Assembly: GCF_000590925.1 (NCBI RefSeq)
Contig: NZ_CP004372.1
Location: forward strand, 568,001 to 632,000
Reading direction: 5' to 3'
From: Roseibacterium elongatum DSM 19469
GTDB taxonomy: Bacteria > Pseudomonadota > Alphaproteobacteria > Rhodobacterales > Rhodobacteraceae
DNA length: 64,000 bases
Shown here: in pieces, positions 1-9,163 of the stretch
Numbering within the stretch: the first letter of the stretch is position 1
Layout of the letters: every line of letters begins with the position of its first letter
Position numbers and translations under genes: made by a program
Notes under the pieces: model-generated
Databases searched by the model: none
Seen by the model: the letters and a program-made list of their open reading frames with translations, nothing else
Told to the model about the DNA's origin: nothing

Positions 1-62
1 TGGATATGTAAAAAGGACGTTTCAGTATAGCTGGAGCCTCCATCTGGTGTCGAGATACGCGA

Positions 63-1187
63 TCATACACATAACCTCATGACGTTGATGGCGGCGTCCG
101 GCTGTTCGATTGCAAGTGTCATTTGAAAGGGTTCGAGCACCGGAATCTCTATGTAGGGCACCGAGCCGATATCCGCCGATAGGTAGCCGCCATGAGCAAT
201 CGCGCGCACATCAGAAGGATCAATTTCCAACGAAACCACCATGCCGCGCCCATCGTCGAGGGAAAGGGCCTCGGCGACACGACCGGTGAAGCTGTGGTCG
301 CCGATAGACAACGGAATCAGGCCGTTCAGCAGGCGCTGATAGAGGTCGGTGGCCATGTCCGCAGTCAGCCAATCAACAGCATCACCCGTCGTCAAGGTAA
401 GTCGATGGACGCCACGTGCATCGCAGAACAAGCGGGCGACCTGCCCCGTGCTCTCGTCTGTGGCTTCGGCGAACAAGCCATTGCCGAAGGCGTGCACCGT
501 CCAACCCTCCAGATCGCCAGCCTGTCGGGCGACACCGAGCTCGCGAATTTCATCGCGGGTCAACCGGCGTATCGGGTCGGCCGGTCCGACGGCGGCAGCA
601 ATCGGGTAGAGCCCAAGATCAATCCCCATCTCCACAAGGTACTCGACAATGAGTCCGGTGACGTATTGGTCCCTTGCCGAGTCTATCAGCATCTCCAGCG
701 CGCTGACCTCGCCCTCGCCCAATTCGAACATCGACGGGTCGATGAACTGATGGAACCCGATCGCCGCGCCTTCGCCGATCGCACGGTCCACGCCACCGAG
801 GAAGGCATAGGCGCAGGCTGAGTCGCAAATTGCTCCAGCGGTTCGGTAGTGCCGGAAGCGACCCTCGGGCGGCATTGATGGTTCGAGAACAGAGCGCGCG
901 ATACCGGTGCGGTATCCCGCCTCGCGGATCAGGCGGCCCAGTTCCAGACCGGCGGCGAGATCCCCACCGGGAGAGTTGAACACGATCGGGAGCATTCTGT
1001 CTCCCTCGAAAGCACGAAACAGGTCCGGCGTTTCCGGTGTGATCTCACCTTCGGCCTGTATCCATGTGCAGCCGTGACAAATGCCGCCGGTCGTCACTTC
1101 CTGAAACGTCATCGGGTCAGATTGCGCCGGGGCTACGACCAGGACGAACGCAGCTGATATGGCGAAACGGCGGATCATGTCCGACAA
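63..1187 (-). CDS. Secreted ClpP/crotonase-fold protein, probable periplasmic serine hydrolase
   Basis: The 374-residue product begins with a signal peptide (basic start, hydrophobic run to about residue 22, cleavage near AQS-DP). The middle resembles ClpP-like periplasmic proteins: an NSPGG turn at 71-75 followed by a helix, then CDSAC with candidate nucleophile Ser123, then GFHQF with candidate His146. That order (oxyanion glycine loop, Ser, His) matches the ClpP/SppA-type fold. The C-terminal 130 residues are unassigned. It is the second gene of a two-gene unit: its start overlaps the end of the upstream paralog by 13 bases. Substrate is unknown. The fold is a firm call, and peptidase activity is inferred from residue order only. 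Confidence 0.7.
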   Translation of the reverse strand: MSDMIRRFAISAAFVLVVAPAQSDPMTFQEVTTGGICHGCTWIQAEGEITPETPDLFRAFEGDRMLPIVFNSPGGDLAAGLELGRLIREAGYRTGIARSVLEPSMPPEGRFRHYRTAGAICDSACAYAFLGGVDRAIGEGAAIGFHQFIDPSMFELGEGEVSALEMLIDSARDQYVTGLIVEYLVEMGIDLGLYPIAAAVGPADPIRRLTRDEIRELGVARQAGDLEGWTVHAFGNGLFAEATDESTGQVARLFCDARGVHRLTLTTGDAVDWLTADMATDLYQRLLNGLIPLSIGDHSFTGRVAEALSLDDGRGMVVSLEIDPSDVRAIAHGGYLSADIGSVPYIEIPVLEPFQMTLAIEQPDAAINVMRLCV

Positions 1188-2269
1188 ACCCTCAGCACGT
1201 TTCGGGGAAGGTTGGTGTTGGCGAGCGGGATCGAGATCGCGAAGGGGTCGGCCAAGGCGCCCGGCTCGGAGCTGCCGATTGCATTTAACCTAATGCGATG
1301 GGATCCCGCGAACATGTCGGCTTCGCGTCCATCGATCGAAAAGCTGATGAGCAATCGGCCATCTTCGGAACGGTAGAAATCCCGGACGCGTCCGGTGATC
1401 GTTCCCCTGTCCGTGGTGAACGTGGCTTCGTCGCCGCCGAGGGCGAAGGCGGCCCGCACCTCTTCCGTCGCGGCGACATATGGAAAATGGAAGGCGACGA
1501 AATAGTCCGTTCCGCCTATGCAGTAGAGGAAGACACTGCGGTCGGAATGAGGGGTCGTGGTCTCGGCGTAGAACCCGTTTCCGAAGGGAACCGCACGCCA
1601 CCGGCCGGCACCGTCACTTATATTGTCGATTCCGAATTCCAGCACTTGATCCCGCGTCAGCGCCGCACCCGGCAAGGCAGGATCAATACTCACCGCCAGG
1701 GCGTAGAACCGCGGGTCCACCCCCATCTCGACGAGGTATTCGACGATCCGACCGGTGGCCGCTTGTTGATTGACCCGCGCAATGGCCGCGGCCTCGGTGC
1801 CCACTGATCCGGCTTGCAGCGAGTCCTCTAGGGAACCACCAATAAAGCGAGAGGCAAGGAGGGCGGCATCTTGTGGAACGCGGCGGGCCGACCCTCCCAT
1901 GAAGGCCAGGGTACAGGCCCCGGCGCAGACGCCCTCTTCGGTGAAGGCCCAAATATCGTCGATAACGCGCAGCGAGGTGCCGACGATCGTGGTCAAGTCA
2001 TATTCGCGGAACAATCGCCCAAGCTCCATTGCAGCGTCATGGTCGACACCGCCGCCGTGCAACCTGATGGTCCGAACTGAGATATCATGATCGGCCATGA
2101 AGGCGCGGAACGCTGACGGCGTCTCCGCCGTGATGTCCCCCTCGGCCGATATCCAGCAACAGCCGGGCCGCGCCGAGGCGTCCCCGACAAAGGCGAACAC
2201 CATCGGCTCTGAGGCAGCAGGACCCGTTGCGAGCAATGAAATCCAGGTCGCGATAATGGTGCGAAACAT
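1175..2269 (-). CDS. Secreted ClpP/crotonase-fold paralog lacking the catalytic Ser and His
   Basis: The 364-residue protein has a signal peptide (cleavage near residue 20) and aligns along its whole length with the downstream gene, sharing phrases such as SAEGDITAETP, AMELGRLFRE, TGRIVEYLVEMG and the C-terminal domain. At the active-site positions it differs: the neighbour's NSPGG is LHGGG here, CDSAC is CAGAC (Ser to Gly117), and GFHQF is ASRFI (His to Ser140). It is probably a non-catalytic paralog. First gene of the pair and overlapping the second by 13 bases, so the two are probably co-translated and may act together. Confidence 0.65.
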   Translation of the reverse strand: MFRTIIATWISLLATGPAASEPMVFAFVGDASARPGCCWISAEGDITAETPSAFRAFMADHDISVRTIRLHGGGVDHDAAMELGRLFREYDLTTIVGTSLRVIDDIWAFTEEGVCAGACTLAFMGGSARRVPQDAALLASRFIGGSLEDSLQAGSVGTEAAAIARVNQQAATGRIVEYLVEMGVDPRFYALAVSIDPALPGAALTRDQVLEFGIDNISDGAGRWRAVPFGNGFYAETTTPHSDRSVFLYCIGGTDYFVAFHFPYVAATEEVRAAFALGGDEATFTTDRGTITGRVRDFYRSEDGRLLISFSIDGREADMFAGSHRIRLNAIGSSEPGALADPFAISIPLANTNLPRNVLRVCRT

Positions 2270-2441
2270 CTGGATATGATGCGTACTCGGTTTTCGAGGA
2301 TCAAGTCTGCTGTCAGCACACGCTCACGCCTGGTCGGGTGAGAAACGAGTCTCGGCACATCGTTGAAAACTCCAGCCATCCGAGACTGAACCTCGCCGAA
2401 GACCTACGCTGAACTCGTCACACCGCGGCTGATGATCAATG

Positions 2442-2603
2442 ATGGAATTGGCCTCCGGCCAACCCGCAGTGCTTCATGTTACCATCTGCGACAGTCAGGG
2501 GTGCCCTCTCGACCTGTTCGTGACCGCCGGAGCGGTCATCGACAAAACCGCGCGCAAGCGATTTGCGACAGCCTTCCGCATGTCGCCGGTCCAGCATGTC
2601 TGA
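2442..2603 (+). CDS. Possible small protein in the gap upstream of the ClpP-like pair
   Basis: The 465-base gap 2270-2734 holds no clear gene. This is the best candidate: 53 codons reading MELASGQPAVLHVTICDSQG and onward, with no convincing ribosome-binding site. No family is recognised. It could be chance or the remnant of a longer gene. Otherwise the gap should contain the promoter of the leftward ClpP-like pair and the end of the RTX gene. Confidence 0.2.
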   Translation: MELASGQPAVLHVTICDSQGCPLDLFVTAGAVIDKTARKRFATAFRMSPVQHV

Positions 2604-2734
2604 GCACTAATGTGCCCACTCAACCTTCCGCCCGTTGAAGCGCACCAACGAAAAACCTGGGCGCTCCTGGGGTAGTCCCAATTGACGCTTCGCTGTTGAA
2701 GGTCGAGCGGTCCGGCAGTGCGTTTTGCCCAAGC

Positions 2735-5700
2735 CTACACGAAGTCGAAATCCGACGCGTCGAAGCCGCCGGTGTATCCGATGACGATGAGGGCGTCGCC
2801 GTCGGCGAACTCGATCCGGCTGTTGACGCCGTTGTCGGTGATCGTGAGGTCCGACAGCCCGTTCACCTGCGCGTGGCCGCTGAAATCGAGCAGGTCGAGC
2901 CCGTCTTCCCAGCCCACGAGGAAGTCGACGCCGCTGCCGTCCTCGAACACGAAGCTGTCCGCCCCGGCCCCGCCGAAGAACGAGTCGAACCCGGAGCCGC
3001 CCTCCAGCGTGTCCTGCCCGTCGCCCCCCGCCAGCACGTCGTTGTTCGACCCGCCGGTCAGCGCGTCGTTGCCGCCGGCCCCCGACAGAACCACCGCGTC
3101 CGTCACGCCGGTGGCGTCCAGTACGTCGTTGCCATCGCCGGAATTCACCCGCTCGATCCCCGTGCCGGCCAGCGCGAAGGTGAAATCGCCGTTGTCCAGC
3201 AGGAACAGGCGGTCATACCCGGCCCCGCCATCGAAGGACTGGTCGATGCTTTCGGCGAAGAACCGGTCGTCGCCCGCGCCGCCCTCGAAGGAATCCGAGC
3301 CGCCGTCGCCGAACAGGAAATCGTCCCCGCCGCCGCCGATCAGCACGTCGTCGCCCGCGCCGCCCGACACCTGGTCCGTCGCCGAGCCGCCCGTCAGCGT
3401 GTCATTGCCGCCTTCGCCCGAGATCACGAGGCCCAGGGCCACGCCGGTGCCGTCGAAGACATCATCGCCGGTGCCGCCGATGACCCGCTCGATATTGGTG
3501 CCCGACAGCGCCACGTTCACGCCGCCCGGATCCACCGCGATCAGCCGGTCATAGCCACCGCCGCCGTCGAAGAACGTGTCCTGACCGTCGATATAGAGAT
3601 CGTCCGCCCCGGTCCCGCCCGAGAAACTGTCCGCGCCATCGTTGCCCTGCAGGATATCGGAGCCCCAGCCGCCGATCAGCACATCGTCGCCGGCCCCGCC
3701 ACGCAGCAGGTTGCCATTGCCCCCCGTCGCCTCCAACGTGTCCGACCCAGACCCGCCGAGCAGCGTGTCGGTGCCGCTACCCACGCCCCCGATGATGCTG
3801 TCCGCTCCGTCCCCGCCGTCAAGCGAGTCGTCACCATCGCCGCCGTCAAGCGTGTCGTTGCCGTCCAAGCCTTCGAGCGTATCATTGCCGCCAAGACCCA
3901 GTATCACGTCGTCGTTCTCTGTACCGGGCAGGCTGTCGGGGCCTGCGTCGCCCGTGATCGTGGCGTTGCCGATGGACGCAGTCGTATCATTGAACCGGAT
4001 TTCTTCCACATCCGTCAGGATCAAGGTTGTGGACCCATCGGTGACCGTCGTCGTGCCGGAAACCGAGGTTATCGTGAAATCGGCCGAGAGTCCGTCAACC
4101 ACGACGGTATCATTCCCGATGCCGCCATCAATCGTATCGGTGCCTCCCAAGCCAGCATCAATATAGTCGTTGCCGGCGCCTCCTTCGATCGAATCGTCGC
4201 CTCCGCGACCGCCAAGGAAGTTGTCGAGACTGTCGCCGATCAACGTGTCGGCCATCTCGGTGCCCTGTGCGCCCTCGATATCGAGCAGCGTGTCGGTGTT
4301 GCCGAACCGATCGGTCGCCGTCCCGTTCGCGAGATTGACGTTCACGCCCAGTGTGCCGTCGAATTCGAGGTAATAGGACACGACGTCGAAACCGCCATTC
4401 CCATCGATCGTGTCATTCCCGGCCTCTCCGACCCAGCTTTCGTAATCGCCATCGACGCCAGAGCCGAAATCAGACCCTTCCATCAGGTCTGCGCCCTTCG
4501 ATCCTTCGAAATGGTCAGCATAGGTGAAGCTGGTCGTGACCTGTCCGGCCAAGGTGCCGGTGCCGGTGGCCGTCCCGGTGCCCTGCGCCCCCGAAACCTG
4601 TAGGTGAATGCCTGCGCTGGCCCCGCCGAGATCTTCGAAGATCATGTCGAGACCGCCACCGAAGCGATCAGCAAAGGCCTGTGCGTGGCCGATCACCGTG
4701 TTGGTGCCAAGCCCGGCGGTAATGATATCGCCAAAGCCCTGCGTACCGCTGGCGCCTGTCGAAGAGTCTATCGTGTCGTTGCCGTTTCCTGCGTTGATAT
4801 TGTCGCGGCCGTCACCACCCACGAGCGAGTCCGCGCCATCACCGCTGCGCAAGGTGTCATCACCGCCCCCACCGACCAGCGTGTCGTTGCCGCTGTCTGT
4901 GTCGATCAGGTTCGCATTCCCGTCACCCGTGGCATCCACGGCATAGTTGCCGATGAACTCCAGCCCCTCGATATTGCTAAGCGACTCGGAGTTGTTGGCG
5001 TTGCCCTGCTGACCCCAGTACCCCGTGGTCAGATCCAGTTCGGCGATGAAACCGACTGGCAATGGAAAGTTCGTTACGTCCACCGCGATCACGTCGAACC
5101 CCGCCCCACCATCGATGGTCTCGGCGCCCGAACTCAACTCGAACCTGTCGTCACCGTCACCGCCCGAAAGGCTGTCGTCGCCAAGGCCGTCGCGGATGGT
5201 GTCGTTGCCGCCACCGCCATGGATCGTGTCGTTACCATCGCCGGTCTGGAACAGGTTGGCGTTGTCGTCGCCCGTGGCCTGAACATCGATTTCACCGGTG
5301 AAGTCCAACGCTTCGATTGCCGTGACCGTATCCGACAGCGTGGGATTGCCCAATTGACCGGAGTAGCCGGTCACGAAGTTAAGTTCGTAGACAAAGGTTC
5401 CCTGCGCCACGCCGCTCACGTCGACGAGCATCGTGTCAAAACCATCGCCGCCATCGTAGGTGTCATTGCCCGTCGTGTTGTGGATCACGTCGTCGCCGAC
5501 GCCGCCGAACACGCTGTCGTCGCCTGCGCCGTCGATCAACTCGTCGTCACCGGCGCCGCCGTCAATGGTATCGTCTCCTTCACCGGAAGAAAGTCGGTTA
5601 TTCTCCTCATCCCCGAGCATGCGGATGTTGAACTGCCCACGCAGATCGACGTTCTCGATGCTTATGAGTTCATCGAAATCGTTAGGGACACCGTCCTCGT

Positions 5701-8272
5701 AAAATTTCCCTTGAACCAGATCCATGACCCAGACGAAGGAAAACGGTGCGAAATCGAGGTCGAGATCCCGGAAATAGGTGTCTATGCCATCGCCACCGTC
5801 GAGCACGTCGTTGCCGCGCGCGTCGGCAATGGTGTCGTCACCGTCACCGCCTCTGAGCGTGTCGTTGCCATTGCCACCGATCAGTTCGTCGTTTCCGTCG
5901 CCGCCTTCGATGGAATCGCTGCCGCCGAATCCTTCAAGCTTGTTGTCGTTGCCATCGCCGATGATCGTGTCGTTGCTTTCGGTCGCGCGCACGTCGACAA
6001 AGCCCGACAAGCTGTCGGTGTCGCCGAACCCATCGATGGCCACGCCCGTGGCCAGGTTGACGTTCACGCCGGCGGTGCCGCCGTAATTCGCGTCACGGTC
6101 ATAGCGGACAAGGTCATCGCCGCCGCCACCAATCAAGGTATCGTTGCCTTCCAGACCGCGAATATGATTGCGATCACCGTCGCCTACGAGGCTGTCGTCA
6201 AAGGCCGAACCGCGGATCATCTCGATGCCGGTGATCGTGTCGTTACCCGCCGCCCCGGTCGCAAGGCCGGTGCCGAGGTTGACCGTCACCGCACCTGTTG
6301 CGTCATCATAATACACTTGGTCGAAATCGGCGCCGCCATCGATCACGTCGTTTCCGAGACCCCCGTCGATCTCGTCTTCACCGTCGCCGCCGATCAGGGT
6401 GTCGTTGCCATCCAGACCGTCGATTTCATCGTTGCCGGCAAGCCCATCAATGGAATCGTCACCGGTTGTCCCGATCAAAACATCATCGCCTGGGGTGGGG
6501 GTTGCCGGGGCCTGTCCGCCCAGGTTGATGGTGACATCGTCACTGTCGAATCGCAGAAACTCCACATTCGTCAGAACGACCGATGCGCTGCCATCGGTGA
6601 CGGTCGTTACCCCCCCCACGGTGGTGATGGTGAAATTGGTGCTATCGTCGAAGATCTCGACCGTGTCAGACCCGGCGCCACCGTCGATCGTGTCGCTTTC
6701 CGCCGCGCTGAAGAGCGGATCAAAGTAGTCGTTGCCGCCCCCACCGACGAGGCTGTCATTGCCTTGGCGGCCGATAATCCGGTTGTCGCCCCCGTCCCCG
6801 ATCAAGGTATCGTCGAACTCGGACCCCTCGACATTCTCGATCCCTTGGAGCGTATCGGTGCTGCCCGAGCCGTCGACGGCCAGCCCGGTGCCGAGATCGA
6901 CACTGACCCCGGACGAGTCCTGATCGTAAGTGACCTGATCTTCGCCGCCCGCGCCATCGATGAAGTCGGCGCCCGCCGCGCCAACGAACACGTTGTCGTT
7001 GCCATCCCCGAGCAGCGTGTCGGCCTGGTTCGTGCCACCCACGCGCTCAATGCCAATCAGTGTATCGGTGTCGCCGTGGCTGTCCGTGGCGATGCCGGTG
7101 CCGAGGTTGACATTCACACCGTTCGCGCCGGTCTCGAGTAGGTAGAGGACAACATCTCCGTCGCCTGCCCCGCCATCAAGCGTGTCATTGCCCGCGCCAC
7201 CAACGATAACATCGTCGCCGCCGTTGCCTTCGAGTTCATTGTCGTTTCCATCGCCGATGATCGTGTCATCACTTTCGGTCGCACGCACGTCGACAAAGCC
7301 CGACAGGCTGTCGGTGTCGCCGAAACCGTCGATGGCCACGCCCGTGCTCAGGTTGACGTTCACGCCAGCGGTTCCGCCGTAATTCGCGTCGCGGTCGTAG
7401 CGGACAAGGTCATCGCCGCCGCCACCAATCAGGGTGTCGTTGCCTTCCAGACCGCGCATGTGGTTGCGGTCGCCGTTGCCCACGAGGCTGTCGTCGAAGG
7501 CCGAACCGCGGATCGCCTCGATGCCGGACAGCGTGTCGTTGCCCGCCGCCCCAGTCGCGAGGCCGGTGCCGAGATTGACCGTGACCGATCCGGTGGCATC
7601 GTCATAGGTAACCTGATCGAAATCGGTGCCGCCGTCGATCGAGTCATCCCCGAGACCGCCGTTAATGTAATCTTCGCCGGCCCCGCCGATCAGGGTGTCG
7701 TCGCCCTCTTGCCCATACAGTTCATCATCGCCGATGGCGCCGTCGAAGTAGTCGCCGACCTCGGTACCGCTCCAGATGTCATTTTCGCTTTGGGAAACGT
7801 AGGAAATTGCCCCGTCCATATCGAACACTTCGCCGATGCCATAGGGCGCGCCCGCCGGGGTTGCGCCCCCGCCCGTAATGGCTGCCCTGAAGGCATCGAG
7901 TTCTGTCTGATTGGTCGGCACCGACTGGATGTTTGGATCCGTCGAAGCAAGCAAGAAGCCGTAATCCACACCTTCGCTGGCATCGTAGAAGGTCAGCAGG
8001 GTCAGAGTGCCATTGGCCGTGTATACGTCGAAAACGAAGATCTCGTCATTCGGGTCCGACCCGAAGCGTTCGTTGTTGATAATGGCGGCAACCTCGCCTG
8101 CGCCATCGAAATCCACTTCTGGAACACCGAAATCGTTGATGCCGGCGTTAGGGTCGCTGGACAACTGGTAGCTGACATCCACACCTGCGGAGACAACGAA
8201 GTCGGCGTTGATCTGACCGCCGAAGGTGTCGCCATTCTGCAAAATAAATCCGGTATAGGTGTAGGTGGTCAT
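2735..8272 (-). CDS. Giant RTX (hemolysin-type calcium-binding repeat) protein, type I secreted
   Basis: About 1845 residues, almost wholly GGxGxDxLx nonapeptide repeats that would form calcium-bound parallel beta-rolls, so the protein is acidic and Gly/Asp-rich with essentially no cysteine. The first 170 residues are a non-repetitive domain. Between the rolls recurs a spacer of the form VNLGTG-(I/L)AT-xx-GxTDTLxGIE-xx-G-(S/T), seen at least six times. A block of roughly 140 residues (near 7,230-7,640) is repeated nearly unchanged near 5,900-6,350. The C-terminus ends ...ASDFDFV, an uncleaved hydrophobic tail typical of type I secretion. No exporter genes are adjacent. I prefer the ATG at 8272 (MTTYTYTGF) over one 12 codons upstream because a GGAAG lies before it. 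Function (adhesin, surface layer, or enzyme carrier) cannot be decided. Confidence 0.85.
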   Translation of the reverse strand: MTTYTYTGFILQNGDTFGGQINADFVVSAGVDVSYQLSSDPNAGINDFGVPEVDFDGAGEVAAIINNERFGSDPNDEIFVFDVYTANGTLTLLTFYDASEGVDYGFLLASTDPNIQSVPTNQTELDAFRAAITGGGATPAGAPYGIGEVFDMDGAISYVSQSENDIWSGTEVGDYFDGAIGDDELYGQEGDDTLIGGAGEDYINGGLGDDSIDGGTDFDQVTYDDATGSVTVNLGTGLATGAAGNDTLSGIEAIRGSAFDDSLVGNGDRNHMRGLEGNDTLIGGGGDDLVRYDRDANYGGTAGVNVNLSTGVAIDGFGDTDSLSGFVDVRATESDDTIIGDGNDNELEGNGGDDVIVGGAGNDTLDGGAGDGDVVLYLLETGANGVNVNLGTGIATDSHGDTDTLIGIERVGGTNQADTLLGDGNDNVFVGAAGADFIDGAGGEDQVTYDQDSSGVSVDLGTGLAVDGSGSTDTLQGIENVEGSEFDDTLIGDGGDNRIIGRQGNDSLVGGGGNDYFDPLFSAAESDTIDGGAGSDTVEIFDDSTNFTITTVGGVTTVTDGSASVVLTNVEFLRFDSDDVTINLGGQAPATPTPGDDVLIGTTGDDSIDGLAGNDEIDGLDGNDTLIGGDGEDEIDGGLGNDVIDGGADFDQVYYDDATGAVTVNLGTGLATGAAGNDTITGIEMIRGSAFDDSLVGDGDRNHIRGLEGNDTLIGGGGDDLVRYDRDANYGGTAGVNVNLATGVAIDGFGDTDSLSGFVDVRATESNDTIIGDGNDNKLEGFGGSDSIEGGDGNDELIGGNGNDTLRGGDGDDTIADARGNDVLDGGDGIDTYFRDLDLDFAPFSFVWVMDLVQGKFYEDGVPNDFDELISIENVDLRGQFNIRMLGDEENNRLSSGEGDDTIDGGAGDDELIDGAGDDSVFGGVGDDVIHNTTGNDTYDGGDGFDTMLVDVSGVAQGTFVYELNFVTGYSGQLGNPTLSDTVTAIEALDFTGEIDVQATGDDNANLFQTGDGNDTIHGGGGNDTIRDGLGDDSLSGGDGDDRFELSSGAETIDGGAGFDVIAVDVTNFPLPVGFIAELDLTTGYWGQQGNANNSESLSNIEGLEFIGNYAVDATGDGNANLIDTDSGNDTLVGGGGDDTLRSGDGADSLVGGDGRDNINAGNGNDTIDSSTGASGTQGFGDIITAGLGTNTVIGHAQAFADRFGGGLDMIFEDLGGASAGIHLQVSGAQGTGTATGTGTLAGQVTTSFTYADHFEGSKGADLMEGSDFGSGVDGDYESWVGEAGNDTIDGNGGFDVVSYYLEFDGTLGVNVNLANGTATDRFGNTDTLLDIEGAQGTEMADTLIGDSLDNFLGGRGGDDSIEGGAGNDYIDAGLGGTDTIDGGIGNDTVVVDGLSADFTITSVSGTTTVTDGSTTLILTDVEEIRFNDTTASIGNATITGDAGPDSLPGTENDDVILGLGGNDTLEGLDGNDTLDGGDGDDSLDGGDGADSIIGGVGSGTDTLLGGSGSDTLEATGGNGNLLRGGAGDDVLIGGWGSDILQGNDGADSFSGGTGADDLYIDGQDTFFDGGGGYDRLIAVDPGGVNVALSGTNIERVIGGTGDDVFDGTGVALGLVISGEGGNDTLTGGSATDQVSGGAGDDVLIGGGGDDFLFGDGGSDSFEGGAGDDRFFAESIDQSFDGGAGYDRLFLLDNGDFTFALAGTGIERVNSGDGNDVLDATGVTDAVVLSGAGGNDALTGGSNNDVLAGGDGQDTLEGGSGFDSFFGGAGADSFVFEDGSGVDFLVGWEDGLDLLDFSGHAQVNGLSDLTITDNGVNSRIEFADGDALIVIGYTGGFDASDFDFV

Positions 8273-8444
8273 GTGCCCGCGCTTCCAAAATTCCTTCCGC
8301 AGCACCATGCAAAGCGCGCGATGCCTGAATCAATGAAAAAGAACACTTGAATTATCAACTTTGGGCGCTAACGCACCCTGTGCTCTCGACCTCGGACGCG
8401 GGTGCACATCAGTGCAGGATGCTAGGCAAGCAAATCCGTCTGGT

Positions 8445-8600
8445 TCAGGTCGTGGTCGCTGCCTCGCTCCCAACGGTCAATCCATCGATCCACATCCGGT
8501 GCATCACCACGGCCATGCGGCGCGCCATGGCAACCATTTGGGCGTTTACGTCCTGGGCGTTTGGCGACGCGGGATGCCCACGTACAGACCGCGTTTCAAC
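8445..8600 (-). pseudogene. IS110-family transposase, C-terminal remnant
   Basis: Two minus-strand frames carry adjacent pieces of the conserved IS110/IS116/IS902 C-terminus: WASRVAKRPGRKRPN in one, and MARRMAVVMHRMWIDG then stop in the next. The normal family ending is of the kind AKRRGMKRAKVAxARKxAVxxHRMWxDGTxF. The fragment is frameshifted and has no start. The rest of 8,309-8,978 holds only a short open stretch ending at 8769 on the minus strand (…MEKYIPLDPKHVTASLV…) that I cannot assign, and the promoter region of the RTX gene. Confidence 0.55.
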
Positions 8601-8978
8601 GCCCTCTGTTCAGTATGACCGTCGCAACTTGGCACCGGGCGCGACGGCTTCTCTCGCCTTGGAACCCGTATGCCAATCGAAGCCAAAACACGACCTTTCA
8701 GAATAGCAAATGGAGGCGGGCGTCGGCGCGCCGTTTGCATCAAGGTCAGGGCGCGGGGTTGCAACACTCTAGTCGTTCTCGAAGCGTACGAGGCTGGCGG
8801 TGACATGTTTCGGATCAAGCGGGATGTACTTCTCCATCTGCCAAGTGCTGACCTGCGCATACAGGCGAGAGAGCAAGAGACAGATGCGGAGAACGAAATC
8901 ACCGTGGTGGGAAAAGTGGCGAGATCGGAAAACCTTCCCGCATATTTCCGGTTTTTTTCAGCGCGTTGAACGATGGAT

Positions 8979-9025
8979 TTGGTAGCGGAGGAGGGACTTG
9001 AACCCCCGACACGCGGATTATGATT
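8979..9025. repeat. attL: 47-bp direct repeat of the tRNA-Met 3' half
   Basis: Identical base for base to 24562-24608. It reproduces the tRNA-Met from the anticodon loop to just past CCA, then diverges immediately (…TGATT followed by TAGC here, by CCGC in the intact tRNA). It is thus the duplicated end created by integration, not a functional tRNA. Confidence 0.9.
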
Positions 9026-9163
9026 TAGCAGAGCGCCCATAACTGGTTGCAATTCTTCATCATCCGGGGCGTACGGTGCCCTTATATTGCGACAACTTTG
9101 CTCCTGTAGGCCAACTCGGGATCACCCCCGGCCACCGCCAAAACTGTGTCAGGAGCAGTACCC

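Noticed and set aside
2696..7141. Long open frames (635 and 845 codons) on the plus strand opposite the RTX gene
   Set aside because: They arise from the complement of Gly/Asp-rich repeat codons; no ribosome-binding site and no recognisable protein.
2735..8272. Tandem DNA repeats resembling a CRISPR array
   Set aside because: The repeats are in-frame RTX codons without spacers of constant length; no CRISPR array is seen in the window.
8979..9060. Second tRNA gene at the left end
   Set aside because: Only the 3' half of the tRNA is present; the 5' half does not match.
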